This document shows, one piece after another, positions 1 through 7,072 of a stretch of DNA of 16,171 bases; within the stretch, counting starts at the first letter, position 1, and each line of letters begins with the position of its first letter. The position numbers and the translations under genes are program-made. The stretch comes from Cellulomonas sp. (lineage in GTDB: Bacteria; Actinomycetota; Actinomycetes; Actinomycetales; Cellulomonadaceae). The DNA lies in NCBI GenBank assembly GCA_027451305.1, contig DAIDJQ010000230.1, forward strand, positions 1-16,171. The letters are read 5' to 3'. The notes below the pieces were generated by a model, which worked only from the letters and a program-made list of their open reading frames with translations, did not search any database and was not told the origin of the DNA.

Positions 1-90
1 GTGCACGAACAGGTCATCGGCCTGGTCCTCGAGGGCGAGGAAGCCGAACCCCCGCTCGGCGTCGAACCAGCGGACAGTCCCCTGGGGCAC
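1..90 (-). CDS. Cold-shock protein, CspA family (N-terminal 30 codons only)
   Basis: On the minus strand, a GTG at 90-88 opens a frame that runs off the left edge. It reads (M)[19 protein letters not shown] and ends in LFVH. This is the start of a cold-shock domain: the GTV.WF.A..GFGFL stretch carries the RNP1 RNA-binding motif and LFVH is RNP2. The start is fixed by an AAGGAG ribosome binding site about six bases upstream. Family members are small single-domain proteins of about 65-130 residues that bind single-stranded RNA or DNA and act as RNA chaperones. Which paralogue this is, and whether it is cold-induced, cannot be judged from 30 residues. Family call is certain from the motifs. Confidence 0.93.
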   Translation of the reverse strand, partial: MPQGTVRWFDAERGFGFLALEDQADDLFVH

Positions 91-516
91 GGTTGACTCC
101 TTCTCGAGCGGACGCTGCTGTCACCCAGTGTCCCTGACAGAACCACAGGCATGCCACGCGGCCGCCCAACGCTTGGCACGCCACGGCACCACCTCGACAC
201 GTCGTCCCCGCAGACGTCGGGCTCACCCAGGCCACGAACCTGTCCGGCGACGAGCCGGCGATCAATCGACCTCGAGGCGGCCGCCGGCCGGCGTCCTGAG
301 GGCGTGGTGGACGCGTGCGCGGCCTGGGTCGCAGTGCGGTCTGGGCGGCCTGTGCCGTACTGCGCTGGTAGTAGGCCGGATGCGTTCACGCAGACGATGC
401 ACCGGGACCCAGGCGCCGGGAGTCTTGTGTGGCTCACCGAGGAGGGCCGGGGAGCACCTCAGCATCCGCCGGGCCACCTTGGCCGCGCGCGGGCCCGACG
501 ACGAAGGGATCGCATC
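91..516. other. Gap with no convincing gene; leader of the cold-shock gene at its left end
   Basis: Open frames exist on both strands but their products are rich in Arg, Pro and Gly, show no domain and look like products of GC-rich non-coding DNA. The left end must hold the promoter and 5' leader of the minus-strand cold-shock gene. An inverted repeat CTGTCA (118-123) / TGACAG (135-140) with an 11-base spacer lies there and could be an operator or a leader stem. No clear -35/-10 pair can be named. Confidence 0.5.
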
Positions 517-1050
517 ATGACCGAGGCGGCGCCGCCGGTCAGCAGCAACCCGGTGACCTACGAGTACGCCACCGTCCGAGTCGAACGGGACCTGGAGTCG
601 CTGTACCGCGACACCTACGCCGGCTTCGGCTGGGTCGTGGACGGCTACGGGTCGTCCGTGCCGAACGTGAACGCCGTCGTCCTGAGGCTCAGGCGGCCTC
701 GGCGGATCAAGAACCGGCCGCAGGTCATCGAGCTGCAGCGCACGGCCGAGCAGGCGTTGGCTCAGATCACGGCCCTGGAGAAGTCCAAGGGCACGTCGGC
801 ATTCGTCACGGCCATCAGCATCGGCGTCGTCGGGTGCGGATTCCTCGCCGGCTCGGTCTTCGCCGTCGACGCGGGCCGTTGGGGGCTGTCGATCCCGCTG
901 GGCGCGATCGGGCTGGTCGGCTGGCTCGTCGGCTATCTGGCCCACGGCTGGGTCAGGACCCGCCGCAGCGCGGTGGTCACGCCGCTGATCGACCACCAGT
1001 ACGACGTGGTCTACGAGGCCTGCGAGCAGGCCGCGCACCTGCTCGGCTGA
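517..1050 (+). CDS. Small two-helix membrane protein of unknown function
   Basis: 177 residues. The ATG at 517 is preferred over in-frame starts back to 151 because AAGGGA at 504-509 sits seven bases upstream and because the upstream translation is low-complexity Arg/Pro. Residues 1-90 look soluble, with a conserved-looking block TYEYATVRVERDLESLY followed by an aromatic FGW segment and a basic patch (LRRPRRIKNRP). Hydrophobic helices lie at about 96-117 and 124-145, followed by a basic WVRTRR and a soluble tail. It resembles uncharacterised small membrane proteins of Firmicutes and Actinobacteria. No catalytic motif is seen. It ends 21 bases before the next small ORF, in the same reading frame and strand, so it may share a transcript with the kinase genes. 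Function unknown. Confidence 0.8.
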   Translation: MTEAAPPVSSNPVTYEYATVRVERDLESLYRDTYAGFGWVVDGYGSSVPNVNAVVLRLRRPRRIKNRPQVIELQRTAEQALAQITALEKSKGTSAFVTAISIGVVGCGFLAGSVFAVDAGRWGLSIPLGAIGLVGWLVGYLAHGWVRTRRSAVVTPLIDHQYDVVYEACEQAAHLLG

Positions 1051-1071
1051 GTCGCGGAAGGAGCGCCTTCG

Positions 1072-1179
1072 ATGTCCACGTCTCGCAAGATCCCGCGGGA
1101 GCTCGTCGCCGCCGCGTTCGTCGTGAGCAGTACGCGCCTGGTCCGTGGCCGCCGCACCGATGCGACGATCGGCGCGTGA
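1072..1179 (+). CDS. Putative 35-residue small protein coupled to the histidine kinase
   Basis: ATG at 1072 is preceded by GGAAGGAG at 1056-1063 with an eight-base spacer, the strongest ribosome binding site in this cluster. The frame has about 31 of 35 codons ending in G or C, which fits a coding stretch. Its TGA at 1177-1179 overlaps the GTG start of the kinase in a GTGA arrangement. The product begins MSTSRKIPRELVAAAFVVSS and ends in a basic, Thr-rich tail; it shows no domain. It could be a real micro-protein, or a leader whose translation brings ribosomes to the kinase start, which has no good binding site of its own. Too short for homology-free proof; inference from start signal, GC3 and overlap. 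Confidence 0.5.
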   Translation: MSTSRKIPRELVAAAFVVSSTRLVRGRRTDATIGA

Positions 1180-2390
1180 CAACCGAACTCCCGGCTCGCC
1201 CGCCGCGCACGCCGGGTGTGCTCCGCCGACCGTGGCTGCTGCAGAACGCCGTCCTGGCAGTCCTCGGGACCATCGCGGCGGTCGACCTGATCACGATCGG
1301 CACCGCGGGGGTGCCGAACGCGCTCGGGGTGACCCACGTGGACGGGTGGCGTCCCGGTGGCTACGTCGCCTTGGCAGTCTCGGTCGGCGGTCTCGTCCTG
1401 GCCTGGTGGCGCCCGTGGCCCGGCGTGGTGCTCGTCGCGGCGGCTCCGCTGGTGTCGGCGCTGCTGGGGTGGGACCCGATCGCCACGTGGAACCTGGCGA
1501 TCTTCGCCGCGCTGTGGCTGACGCTGCGGGTGCTGCCCGGACTGCCGGTGGGGCTGCTGGTCGGGGCCGCGGACTTCGCCGCGGTCGCGGTGGCTCAGGG
1601 CGGGTTCACCCTGGCCGAGCCCGTCCCGTCGATCGCCGGGATCGCCGCCGTCGCCGCAGCGGCGATCGGCAGCGCGATCCGCGGCCAGCGGCAGTACTGG
1701 GCGCAGATGGAGGCCCGGACCCGCGAGGCGCTGGCCACCCGGGAGGCCGAAGCGCAACGGCGGGTGGCGCAGGAGCGTGTCCGCATCGCACGCGATCTGC
1801 ACGACGTGGTCGGCCACGAGGTGGCACTGGTGTCGATGCACCTGGGCGCGGCCGAGGTGCACCTGCCGGCCGACGCCGACACCGCGCGGGCCGACCTGGC
1901 CGCGGCGCGCCACGGGGTGCAGGCGGTGCTTGCCGGCAAGCAGCAGATCCTGCAGGTGCTGCGCGCCGGCCCGGACGACGAGGGCACGGCCCCTGCGGCG
2001 GGCTTCGAGCACATCGCCGACCTCGTCGAGACCGCACGTGCCGCGGGCCTGCAGGTCGAGGCGTCAGTGGGCCAGCCACTCGCGCCGTTGGGCCCGGCGG
2101 TGTCGGCAGCGGCGTACCGGATCGTGCAGGAGGCGTTGACCAACGCCGGCAAGCACGGCACCGGCGCGGTCTCGCTCAAGGTCGCCGCCGACCAGGAGGC
2201 CGTCACGATCGAGTCCGCCAACGTCCGCACCCGCCGGGACGCCGCCGGGTCGCCCGGCCACACCGGCTACGGCCTGGTGGGGATGCGCGAGCGGGCCGCC
2301 TCGGTCGGCGGGTGGATCGACACCCGGTCCGACGACACCGTGTTCTGGCTGTGGGCGCAGCTGCCCGTCGACGAAGGGAGCCGGCGATGA
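1176..2390 (+). CDS. Sensor histidine kinase, NarL/DesK type (HisKA_3)
   Basis: 404 residues from the GTG at 1176; longer in-frame starts exist but would overlap the small ORF, and the residues before GTG look non-coding. The N-terminal half has about five or six hydrophobic helices (residues ~20-175) with short loops, so the sensing part is membrane-embedded with no large outer domain. A coiled segment rich in Arg/Glu/Ala leads to the dimerisation domain RIARDLHDVVGHEV, whose phospho-acceptor is His209. The ATP-binding domain has an N-box EALTNAGKHG (319-328, Asn323) and a G-box GYGLVGMRER (364-373). These are the family's expected residues. It should autophosphorylate and pass phosphate to the regulator encoded next, whose ATG overlaps its stop. 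Signal unknown; the linked exporter suggests a membrane-active or hydrophobic compound, which is inference. Confidence 0.95.
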   Translation: MTTELPARPPRTPGVLRRPWLLQNAVLAVLGTIAAVDLITIGTAGVPNALGVTHVDGWRPGGYVALAVSVGGLVLAWWRPWPGVVLVAAAPLVSALLGWDPIATWNLAIFAALWLTLRVLPGLPVGLLVGAADFAAVAVAQGGFTLAEPVPSIAGIAAVAAAAIGSAIRGQRQYWAQMEARTREALATREAEAQRRVAQERVRIARDLHDVVGHEVALVSMHLGAAEVHLPADADTARADLAAARHGVQAVLAGKQQILQVLRAGPDDEGTAPAAGFEHIADLVETARAAGLQVEASVGQPLAPLGPAVSAAAYRIVQEALTNAGKHGTGAVSLKVAADQEAVTIESANVRTRRDAAGSPGHTGYGLVGMRERAASVGGWIDTRSDDTVFWLWAQLPVDEGSRR

Positions 2391-3046
2391 TCCGCGTCGC
2401 GGTGGTGGACGACCAGGAGATGATCCGGCTCGGCCTGCGCACGATCATCGATGCTCAGCCCGACCTCGAGCTCGTCGGCGAGGCGGCCGACGGTCTGGCC
2501 GCGCTGCGGCTGCTCGACGAGGTGGCGGCGGACGTCGTCCTCATGGACATCCGCATGCCGGGCATCGACGGCGTGGAGGCCACCCGCCGCCTGCGGCGCA
2601 CCCACCCGGCCGAGGCGCTGAAGATCGTCGTGCTGACGACGTTCGACCAGGACGAGACCGTGCTGGCGGCGTTGCGTGCCGGAGCGAACGGCTTCTTGTC
2701 CAAGGGCGTCGGCCCGGCCGAGCTGGCTGCCAGGATCACGGAGGTTGCCGCTGGCGGCGGCGCCCTGTCGTCGGTCGCGGCCGCCGCACTCATCGGCCAC
2801 GTCGCCGACGAGCAGGCGATCCCGACCGACGCGGAGATGATCCACCGGTTCGCGGCGCTGACCCCGCGCGAGCGCGACGTCGTCGCCGCGATCGTCACCG
2901 GGCTGGGCAACGCCGAGATCGCCGCGCAGATGTACCTGTCGCCGTTCACGGTCAAGACCCACGCCAACCGCGCGATGGCCAAGGTCCATGCCAAGGACCG
3001 CGCCCAGCTGGTCTCCTTCGCCGTTCGCGCTGGCATCCGCCCCTGA
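2387..3046 (+). CDS. Response regulator, NarL/FixJ (LuxR-type HTH)
   Basis: 219 residues, a usual length. Start ATG 2387 overlaps the kinase stop (ATGA) and has AAGGGAG at 2374-2380. The receiver domain (1-~120) has the acidic pair Asp8-Asp9, the phospho-acceptor Asp54 in VLMDIRMPG, Thr84 and Lys106, so all switch residues are present. The C-terminal DNA-binding domain (~152-217) begins LTPRERDVVAAIVTGLGNAEIA and continues through LSPFTVKTHANRAMAK, the typical LuxR helix-turn-helix. With the kinase it forms a complete two-component pair. The nearest plausible target is the downstream exporter gene, whose upstream region has several CGTCC/GGACG elements; target choice is inference. Confidence 0.96.
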   Translation: MIRVAVVDDQEMIRLGLRTIIDAQPDLELVGEAADGLAALRLLDEVAADVVLMDIRMPGIDGVEATRRLRRTHPAEALKIVVLTTFDQDETVLAALRAGANGFLSKGVGPAELAARITEVAAGGGALSSVAAAALIGHVADEQAIPTDAEMIHRFAALTPRERDVVAAIVTGLGNAEIAAQMYLSPFTVKTHANRAMAKVHAKDRAQLVSFAVRAGIRP

Positions 3047-3081
3047 CAGCCCGGCTCCCGGAGGACGCCGTCCGCGGTACG

Positions 3082-3125
3082 GCGGCGTCTTCGCCTACCG
3101 CGGCCGCGGTAGGCGAAGACGCCGC
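3082..3125. repeat. Perfect 44-bp palindrome between regulator and exporter genes
   Basis: Bases 3082-3125 form a perfect inverted repeat with 22-base arms and no spacer, centred between 3103 and 3104 (core CCGCGGCCGCGG). As RNA it gives a very stable hairpin; there is no U tract, as is common for actinobacterial terminators. A second hairpin overlaps it: CGCCGT (3066-3071) pairs with ACGGCG (3079-3084) and shares bases with the left arm, so the two are mutually exclusive. It starts 36 bases after the regulator stop and ends 76 bases before the exporter start. Terminator/attenuator, or a dimeric protein site, are both possible. Confidence 0.85.
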
Positions 3126-3201
3126 GTCCGCCGGACGTGGGACGGACGACGATCGCCGACGCTGGACGGGACATCCCCTCAGTCGTCGAAAGGTCTCCGT
3201 C

Positions 3202-5415
3202 ATGTCCCGACTGGCCTTCTGGTGCGTCCGGCACCAGCACACCGTTCTTACCGCATGGGTCGTCATGCTGGTCGCCCTGGCGGCGGCCGCCATCGGCCTC
3301 GGCTCGGGCTTCGACACCGGCACCGCGCTGCCCCACAGCGAGTCGTCCACCGCCTACGCCCTGCTCGACCAGGCCCAGCCTGGCGCGACCGCGACGCAGA
3401 GCGGCAAGATCGCCTGGCACACCGCAGGAGTCGCGATCGACGACCCGAAGGTCCGGGCCGAGATCGGCACCATGCTCGCCGCCGTCGCCAGCGAGCCCGG
3501 AGTCGTCTCCGTCGCCAGCCCCTACGGCCGGACGGGTGCCACACAGGTCAACCAGCGGGCCGACACCGCCTACGCCACGGTGACGGTCACCGACCAGGCA
3601 GCCCTGGACCGGATCCGCGCGACCGCGCGGCAGGCCGAGGGTGCGGGCGTCGACGTCACACTCGGCGGCCAGGCGTTCGCGGAGCTGCCCAAGCCGTCAC
3701 CGGGCACCGAGGGCGTCGGCATCCTCCTGGCGCTGGTCATCCTGTTCCTGGCGTTCCGCTCCCGGTGGGCCGCGGCGCTGCCGATCCTCACCGGCCTGGT
3801 CGGCGTGGGTGTCTCGCTCCTGGTGGTGCTGCTCGGCACCCACGTGATGAGCCTTCCCGAGGAGTCGATCACGATGGCGTCGATGATCGGCCTGGGCGTC
3901 GGCATCGACTACGCGCTGTTCATCGTCAACCGCTGCCGCAAGCACCTGATGGCTGGCGCGGCGGTCGAGGGCGCCGTCGTCCGCGCTCTGGACACCTCCG
4001 GTCGGGCGGTCGTCTTCGCCGGGCTGACCGTCATGGTCGCTCTGGCCGGCATGGTCGTCGTCCAGCTCTCGATCCTGACTGCGATGGCACTGGCGGCCGC
4101 CGTCGGCGTCCTGTTCACCGTGCTGACCGCGATCACTCTCCTGCCGGCGCTGCTGGGGATGCTCGGCCCCCGCGTGCTCTCGCGGCAGCAGCGAGCGACG
4201 CTCGCCGCCGGCGACACCGTGCCGCACACCCCGCACACCTCGCGGGCCGCCCGCTGGTCGACAGGGCTGATGCGCCGCCCGCTGCCGATGGCGCTCGCCG
4301 GTCTGGCCGTGCTCGTCGCCCTGTCGATCCCCGCGCTGAGCATCCGCGTCGGCAACGCCGACGCCAGCGCCGACCCCGCCGGGTCGGACGGACGCGCCTA
4401 CTTCGACATGATGACGCCCGCCTTCGGAGCCGGGGTGGACGCGACCCTGGTGCTCGTCGCGAAGACGCCCGACGAGGCGTCGGCGGCCGCGTTCACCGCC
4501 CTCGTCGCCAGGCTGCCGTCGGTCAAGGACGTCACCGCGGTGCAGGCTGCCCCGCTCCAGCCGGGCCAGACGCTCGCGGTGGCAGCCCTCACGCCGTCCT
4601 CCAGCGCCCAGACCGAGGCCACCCAGGGCCTGGTCACCACACTGCGCCACGACGTGATCCCGGCCGCCGAGGCCGGCACGAACCTGCGGGTCTACGTCGG
4701 CGGCCAGACCGCCTCGAACATCGACCTGGCCGACGCACTGATGAACAAGCTGCCGCTGTACCTCGGCCTGATCGCCCTGCTCGGGTTCCTGCTGCTCGCC
4801 GTCGCGTTCCGCAGCATCCTCGTCCCACTGGTCGGTGCCCTGTCCAACCTGCTGACCATCGCCGTCGGGCTGGGCGTCGTCACCGCGGTGTTCCAGCTCG
4901 GCTGGGGCAGCCAGCTGCTCGGCACCGGATCGGCCGCCCCGATCATGTGGATCGTGCCGGTCATCCTCACCGGCGTGATGTTCGGGCTGTCGATGGACTA
5001 CCAGGTGTTCCTCGTCTCCCGGATGCACGAGGAGTGGACCCGTACGCACGACAACCGCCGCGCCGTGCGCGTCGGCCTGCGCGAGACCCTCCCGGTGATC
5101 GCCACCGCCGCCGCCATCATGTTCTGCGTCTTCGGCGCCTTCGGGTTCGCCGGCCAACGCATCGTCGCCGGCCTGGGCGTCGGCCTCGCCCTCGCCGTCG
5201 TCGCCGACGCCTTCGTCACCCGGCTGGTCGTCATGCCCGCCCTGCTACGACTGATCGGACCGCACACCTGGTGGTTCCCCCGCTGGGCGGACCGCATCAC
5301 ACCCGACCTGTCCATCGAAGGAACCGCCGACGACCACCTTTCCGATGGGGACGCCGCGGGGAGCACCGCTGCTGGCGCCGACCTCGACCTCGCCGCCAGC
5401 AGCGACCGGCGGTGA
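3202..5415 (+). CDS. MMPL-family (RND superfamily) membrane exporter
   Basis: 737 residues, start ATG 3202 with AAAGG upstream. The layout is the family's duplicated one: helix 1 at ~15-37, an extracytoplasmic loop (~38-170), five helices (~173-330) carrying GVGIDYALFIVNR (Asp236-Tyr237), a cytoplasmic linker, helix 7 at ~360-380, a second outer loop to ~505, then five helices (~515-690) carrying FGLSMDYQVFLVSR (Asp599-Tyr600). The paired Asp-Tyr motifs are the proton-relay residues of MmpL proteins. The tail after ~705 is polar and Asp/Ala rich. Such transporters export lipids, siderophores or drugs using the proton gradient. Linkage to the two-component pair is a common actinobacterial pattern for inducible efflux. 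Substrate cannot be read from sequence. Confidence 0.95.
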   Translation: MSRLAFWCVRHQHTVLTAWVVMLVALAAAAIGLGSGFDTGTALPHSESSTAYALLDQAQPGATATQSGKIAWHTAGVAIDDPKVRAEIGTMLAAVASEPGVVSVASPYGRTGATQVNQRADTAYATVTVTDQAALDRIRATARQAEGAGVDVTLGGQAFAELPKPSPGTEGVGILLALVILFLAFRSRWAAALPILTGLVGVGVSLLVVLLGTHVMSLPEESITMASMIGLGVGIDYALFIVNRCRKHLMAGAAVEGAVVRALDTSGRAVVFAGLTVMVALAGMVVVQLSILTAMALAAAVGVLFTVLTAITLLPALLGMLGPRVLSRQQRATLAAGDTVPHTPHTSRAARWSTGLMRRPLPMALAGLAVLVALSIPALSIRVGNADASADPAGSDGRAYFDMMTPAFGAGVDATLVLVAKTPDEASAAAFTALVARLPSVKDVTAVQAAPLQPGQTLAVAALTPSSSAQTEATQGLVTTLRHDVIPAAEAGTNLRVYVGGQTASNIDLADALMNKLPLYLGLIALLGFLLLAVAFRSILVPLVGALSNLLTIAVGLGVVTAVFQLGWGSQLLGTGSAAPIMWIVPVILTGVMFGLSMDYQVFLVSRMHEEWTRTHDNRRAVRVGLRETLPVIATAAAIMFCVFGAFGFAGQRIVAGLGVGLALAVVADAFVTRLVVMPALLRLIGPHTWWFPRWADRITPDLSIEGTADDHLSDGDAAGSTAAGADLDLAASSDRR

Positions 5416-5437
5416 CGTTGGCTTGGCGGGGGCTCGC

Positions 5438-5453
5438 GGAGTCGAGGGACTCC
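5438..5453 (+). terminator. Weak hairpin after the exporter gene
   Basis: GGAGTC (5438-5443) pairs with GACTCC (5448-5453) around a four-base loop, 22 bases after the exporter stop. A second small hairpin follows (TCGTCA 5502-5507 / TGACGA 5513-5518). Neither has a U tract; a terminator role is only positional. Confidence 0.3.
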
Positions 5454-5539
5454 ACCACCCAGCGGGACGTCACCCGTGCCCGCCCGGACACGAACGAACG
5501 CTCGTCATCCCCTGACGACGAAGCCCGGCACTCCCGCCG

Positions 5540-5914
5540 GACCCGCTCGAGCCGCGCGGCACGCTCGTCAACCCGGCCAGCAGGCACGCAGTGGTCTCGT
5601 GGAAGGATCATCGGGTGCACGTCTCGGCCACGGTCTGGGGGGTCGCGCTGACGCGCCGGCTCGCGGTGCAGTACGGGGGGGCCCCCGCCGAGGTCAACGC
5701 CGACGTCCCTGAGTTGATCCTTAGCGCGGCCTGGGACGAGACGGCTGACGCGAACCTCGCCGCGCTGGCGGCCGGCACCGCCCCCGGCCGCCTCGCCACC
5801 GCCGAGGACGTCGCGACGGCGCTCGCCGTCCTGGCGTCGCCGCAGGCGTCGCACGTCACGACGGCACAGCTCGCGGGCGACGCCGCGCACGCTGCCTCGG
5901 CGGTCGGGAAGTGA
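5540..5914 (+). pseudogene. Decayed C-terminal fragment of a short-chain dehydrogenase/reductase
   Basis: The frame reads RGTLVNPASRHAVVSW, then SATVWGVALTRRLAVQYG, EVNADVPELI, and GRLATAEDVATALAVLASPQASHVTTAQLAGD. Each block lines up with the second half of classical SDRs (G.IVN..S, Y.A.K.GV..LTR.LA.E.G, .VN.V.PG.I, GR....EDVA....FL.S..AS.VTG..L.VDGG). The NAD-binding Gly-rich Rossmann start is absent, and the catalytic Tyr and Lys of YxxxK are replaced (the frame has V and V there). The final glycines are also lost. An enzymatically dead remnant is the best reading. Its stop overlaps the next gene as GTGA, so it was once the upstream partner in an operon with the mutarotase-like gene. The left boundary is approximate. 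Any surviving short product could begin at GTG 5591. Confidence 0.75.
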
Positions 5915-6798
5915 GCGCGGCGCCGGTTCCAGCCTCTTGGTGCGGCGAGGATGTCCTCGCGGTCGCGGGCGCCGGGTGGCAGGTGCTGGTGTCCCCGAGC
6001 CGCGGCGGCAAGATCGTCTCGTTGCGGCACGGCGACGTGGAGTGGCTTGCGCAACCTTGCCGGCCACTGCCTCCGCCGGCGGAGCCCGGTGCGAAGTTCG
6101 TCCAGTCCGAGATGTGCGGCTGGGACGAGTGCGCGCCGTCCATCGACGCGTGCGACGTCGAAGGCCGGCCGGTCCCGGATCACGGCGACCTGTGGACGCA
6201 GCGTTGGTCCGCAGAAGGCGAGTGGCTGGTTGTGCGGGGTCCGTCTCTCGACTTCGGGATGGCCCGCCGTGTCGTGGCTGGCGGGCCGAGGGTGCGGATC
6301 GAGTACCGGGCCTGGACGAATGCCGGGCCGATGCCCTTCTTGTGGGCCGCCCACCCGCAGCTTGTTACGCCTCCCGGCACGGTCGTCGAGCTGGTGACAA
6401 CAGCGCGCCGGGCGGTGGATGTCCTGGCTGAGCCGCCTGTCGTCGTTCCGCTCGACGCTGTGACCTGCGCGATCGATGCGGTTCAGCCCGGCGGCTGTCG
6501 CAAGCTCTACCTCGAGCCGGCCGAGCGCGCGACGGCGGTGCGGGTGCGGCGGCCCGGCGGGGACTCGGTGACCTGGACGTGGGACGGTCAGGTGGCGCCG
6601 TACCTCGGGCTGTGGTTCGACCGGGGCGCGTTCTCCCGCGAGGACGTCGTGGCGATCGAGCCATCGACCGGCTACTACGACTCGCTGGTGCGGGCGCAGG
6701 CGCGCGGACAGGTCGCCACGCTGGTCCCGGGCGTGGAACTCGCGTGGTGGTGCGAGCTGTCCTTCGATGAGCAGCACATTGGTGTCGCCGATTCGTGA
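5911..6798 (+). CDS. Galactose-mutarotase-fold protein, aldose 1-epimerase-like
   Basis: 295 residues from GTG 5911, which overlaps the SDR remnant stop. The features expected of the aldose-epimerase superfamily are visible: a GGKIVSLRHGDVEWL opening strand pair, SEMCGWDECAPSI, DHGDLWTQRW with His91, WAAHPQLV with His148 (place of the second catalytic His), and VAIEPSTGYYDSL with Glu250 (place of the catalytic Glu). No signal peptide, so cytoplasmic. It would interconvert anomers of an imported sugar or act on a related substrate; many such divergent homologues have other activities. Downstream after 274 bases lies a sugar importer, which supports a sugar role. No good Shine-Dalgarno is seen, so translation may depend on coupling to the upstream remnant. 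Confidence 0.8.
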   Translation: MSAAPVPASWCGEDVLAVAGAGWQVLVSPSRGGKIVSLRHGDVEWLAQPCRPLPPPAEPGAKFVQSEMCGWDECAPSIDACDVEGRPVPDHGDLWTQRWSAEGEWLVVRGPSLDFGMARRVVAGGPRVRIEYRAWTNAGPMPFLWAAHPQLVTPPGTVVELVTTARRAVDVLAEPPVVVPLDAVTCAIDAVQPGGCRKLYLEPAERATAVRVRRPGGDSVTWTWDGQVAPYLGLWFDRGAFSREDVVAIEPSTGYYDSLVRAQARGQVATLVPGVELAWWCELSFDEQHIGVADS

Positions 6799-7072
6799 CC
6801 CAATCAGCGGTCCGTCCAGGTCACCAGTTCGAACGAACATTCTTCGCGGTCCGGACGGATGGTTGGCTCGTCCCCATGTTGAACGCAGCGACGGTCCGAG
6901 GGTGGACCGGTCAGCGGTCGGCACGGGCCGCACGCAGCCATGCGGCCCGACAGCCGTGCTGATCTGAGCGTTGCTGACGATGTGCCCCAACGAAGGTGGT
7001 ACACGGGCGGACGAGACTCTCGCGGTCACGCCTCACCTCGTTGGTTCTTCGCCAACAATTGAGAGGATGACA
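6799..7072 (+). promoter_or_regulatory. Leader and control region of the sugar ABC importer
   Basis: This 274-base gap must hold the importer promoter, but no clean -35/-10 pair stands out. It contains CGGTCCG three times (6808-6814, 6847-6853, 6892-6898), an 8-bp palindrome GTTCGAAC (6827-6834), GAACATTC (6835-6842, reverse GAATGTTC) and CATGTTGAAC (6875-6884). The last two resemble elements upstream of the DUF5107 gene. A hairpin lies at 6921-6959. A small stem GTTGG (7040-7044) / CCAAC (7052-7056) sits just 5' of the ribosome binding site GAGAGG (7061-7066). Confidence 0.45.
6921..6959 (+). terminator. Hairpin downstream of the mutarotase-like gene
   Basis: GGGCCGC (6925-6931) pairs with GCGGCCC (6942-6948) around a ten-base loop. 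Outer GCAC (6921-6924) can pair with GTGC (6956-6959) across an unpaired GACAGCC. It could end transcription of the mutarotase-like gene or be a structured part of the importer leader, depending on where the promoter lies. No U tract. Confidence 0.4.

Noticed and set aside
151..516. Upstream extension of the small membrane protein back to an ATG at 151
   Set aside because: The extra residues are Arg/Pro-rich with no domain, and the ATG at 517 has a good ribosome binding site.
429..1175. Long in-frame extension of the histidine kinase
   Set aside because: It overlaps the membrane-protein gene in another frame and its translation is low-complexity; the transmembrane part begins only after GTG 1176.
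6808..6898. Three CGGTCCG words as an operator array
   Set aside because: Spacing is irregular (39 and 45 bases) and such words are expected by chance in DNA this GC-rich; noted only within the leader entry.
6971..7072. Earlier starts (6971 and 7067) for the binding lipoprotein
   Set aside because: They would add a polar stretch before the signal peptide or leave no spacing from GAGAGG; ATG 7073 gives a standard lipoprotein signal.
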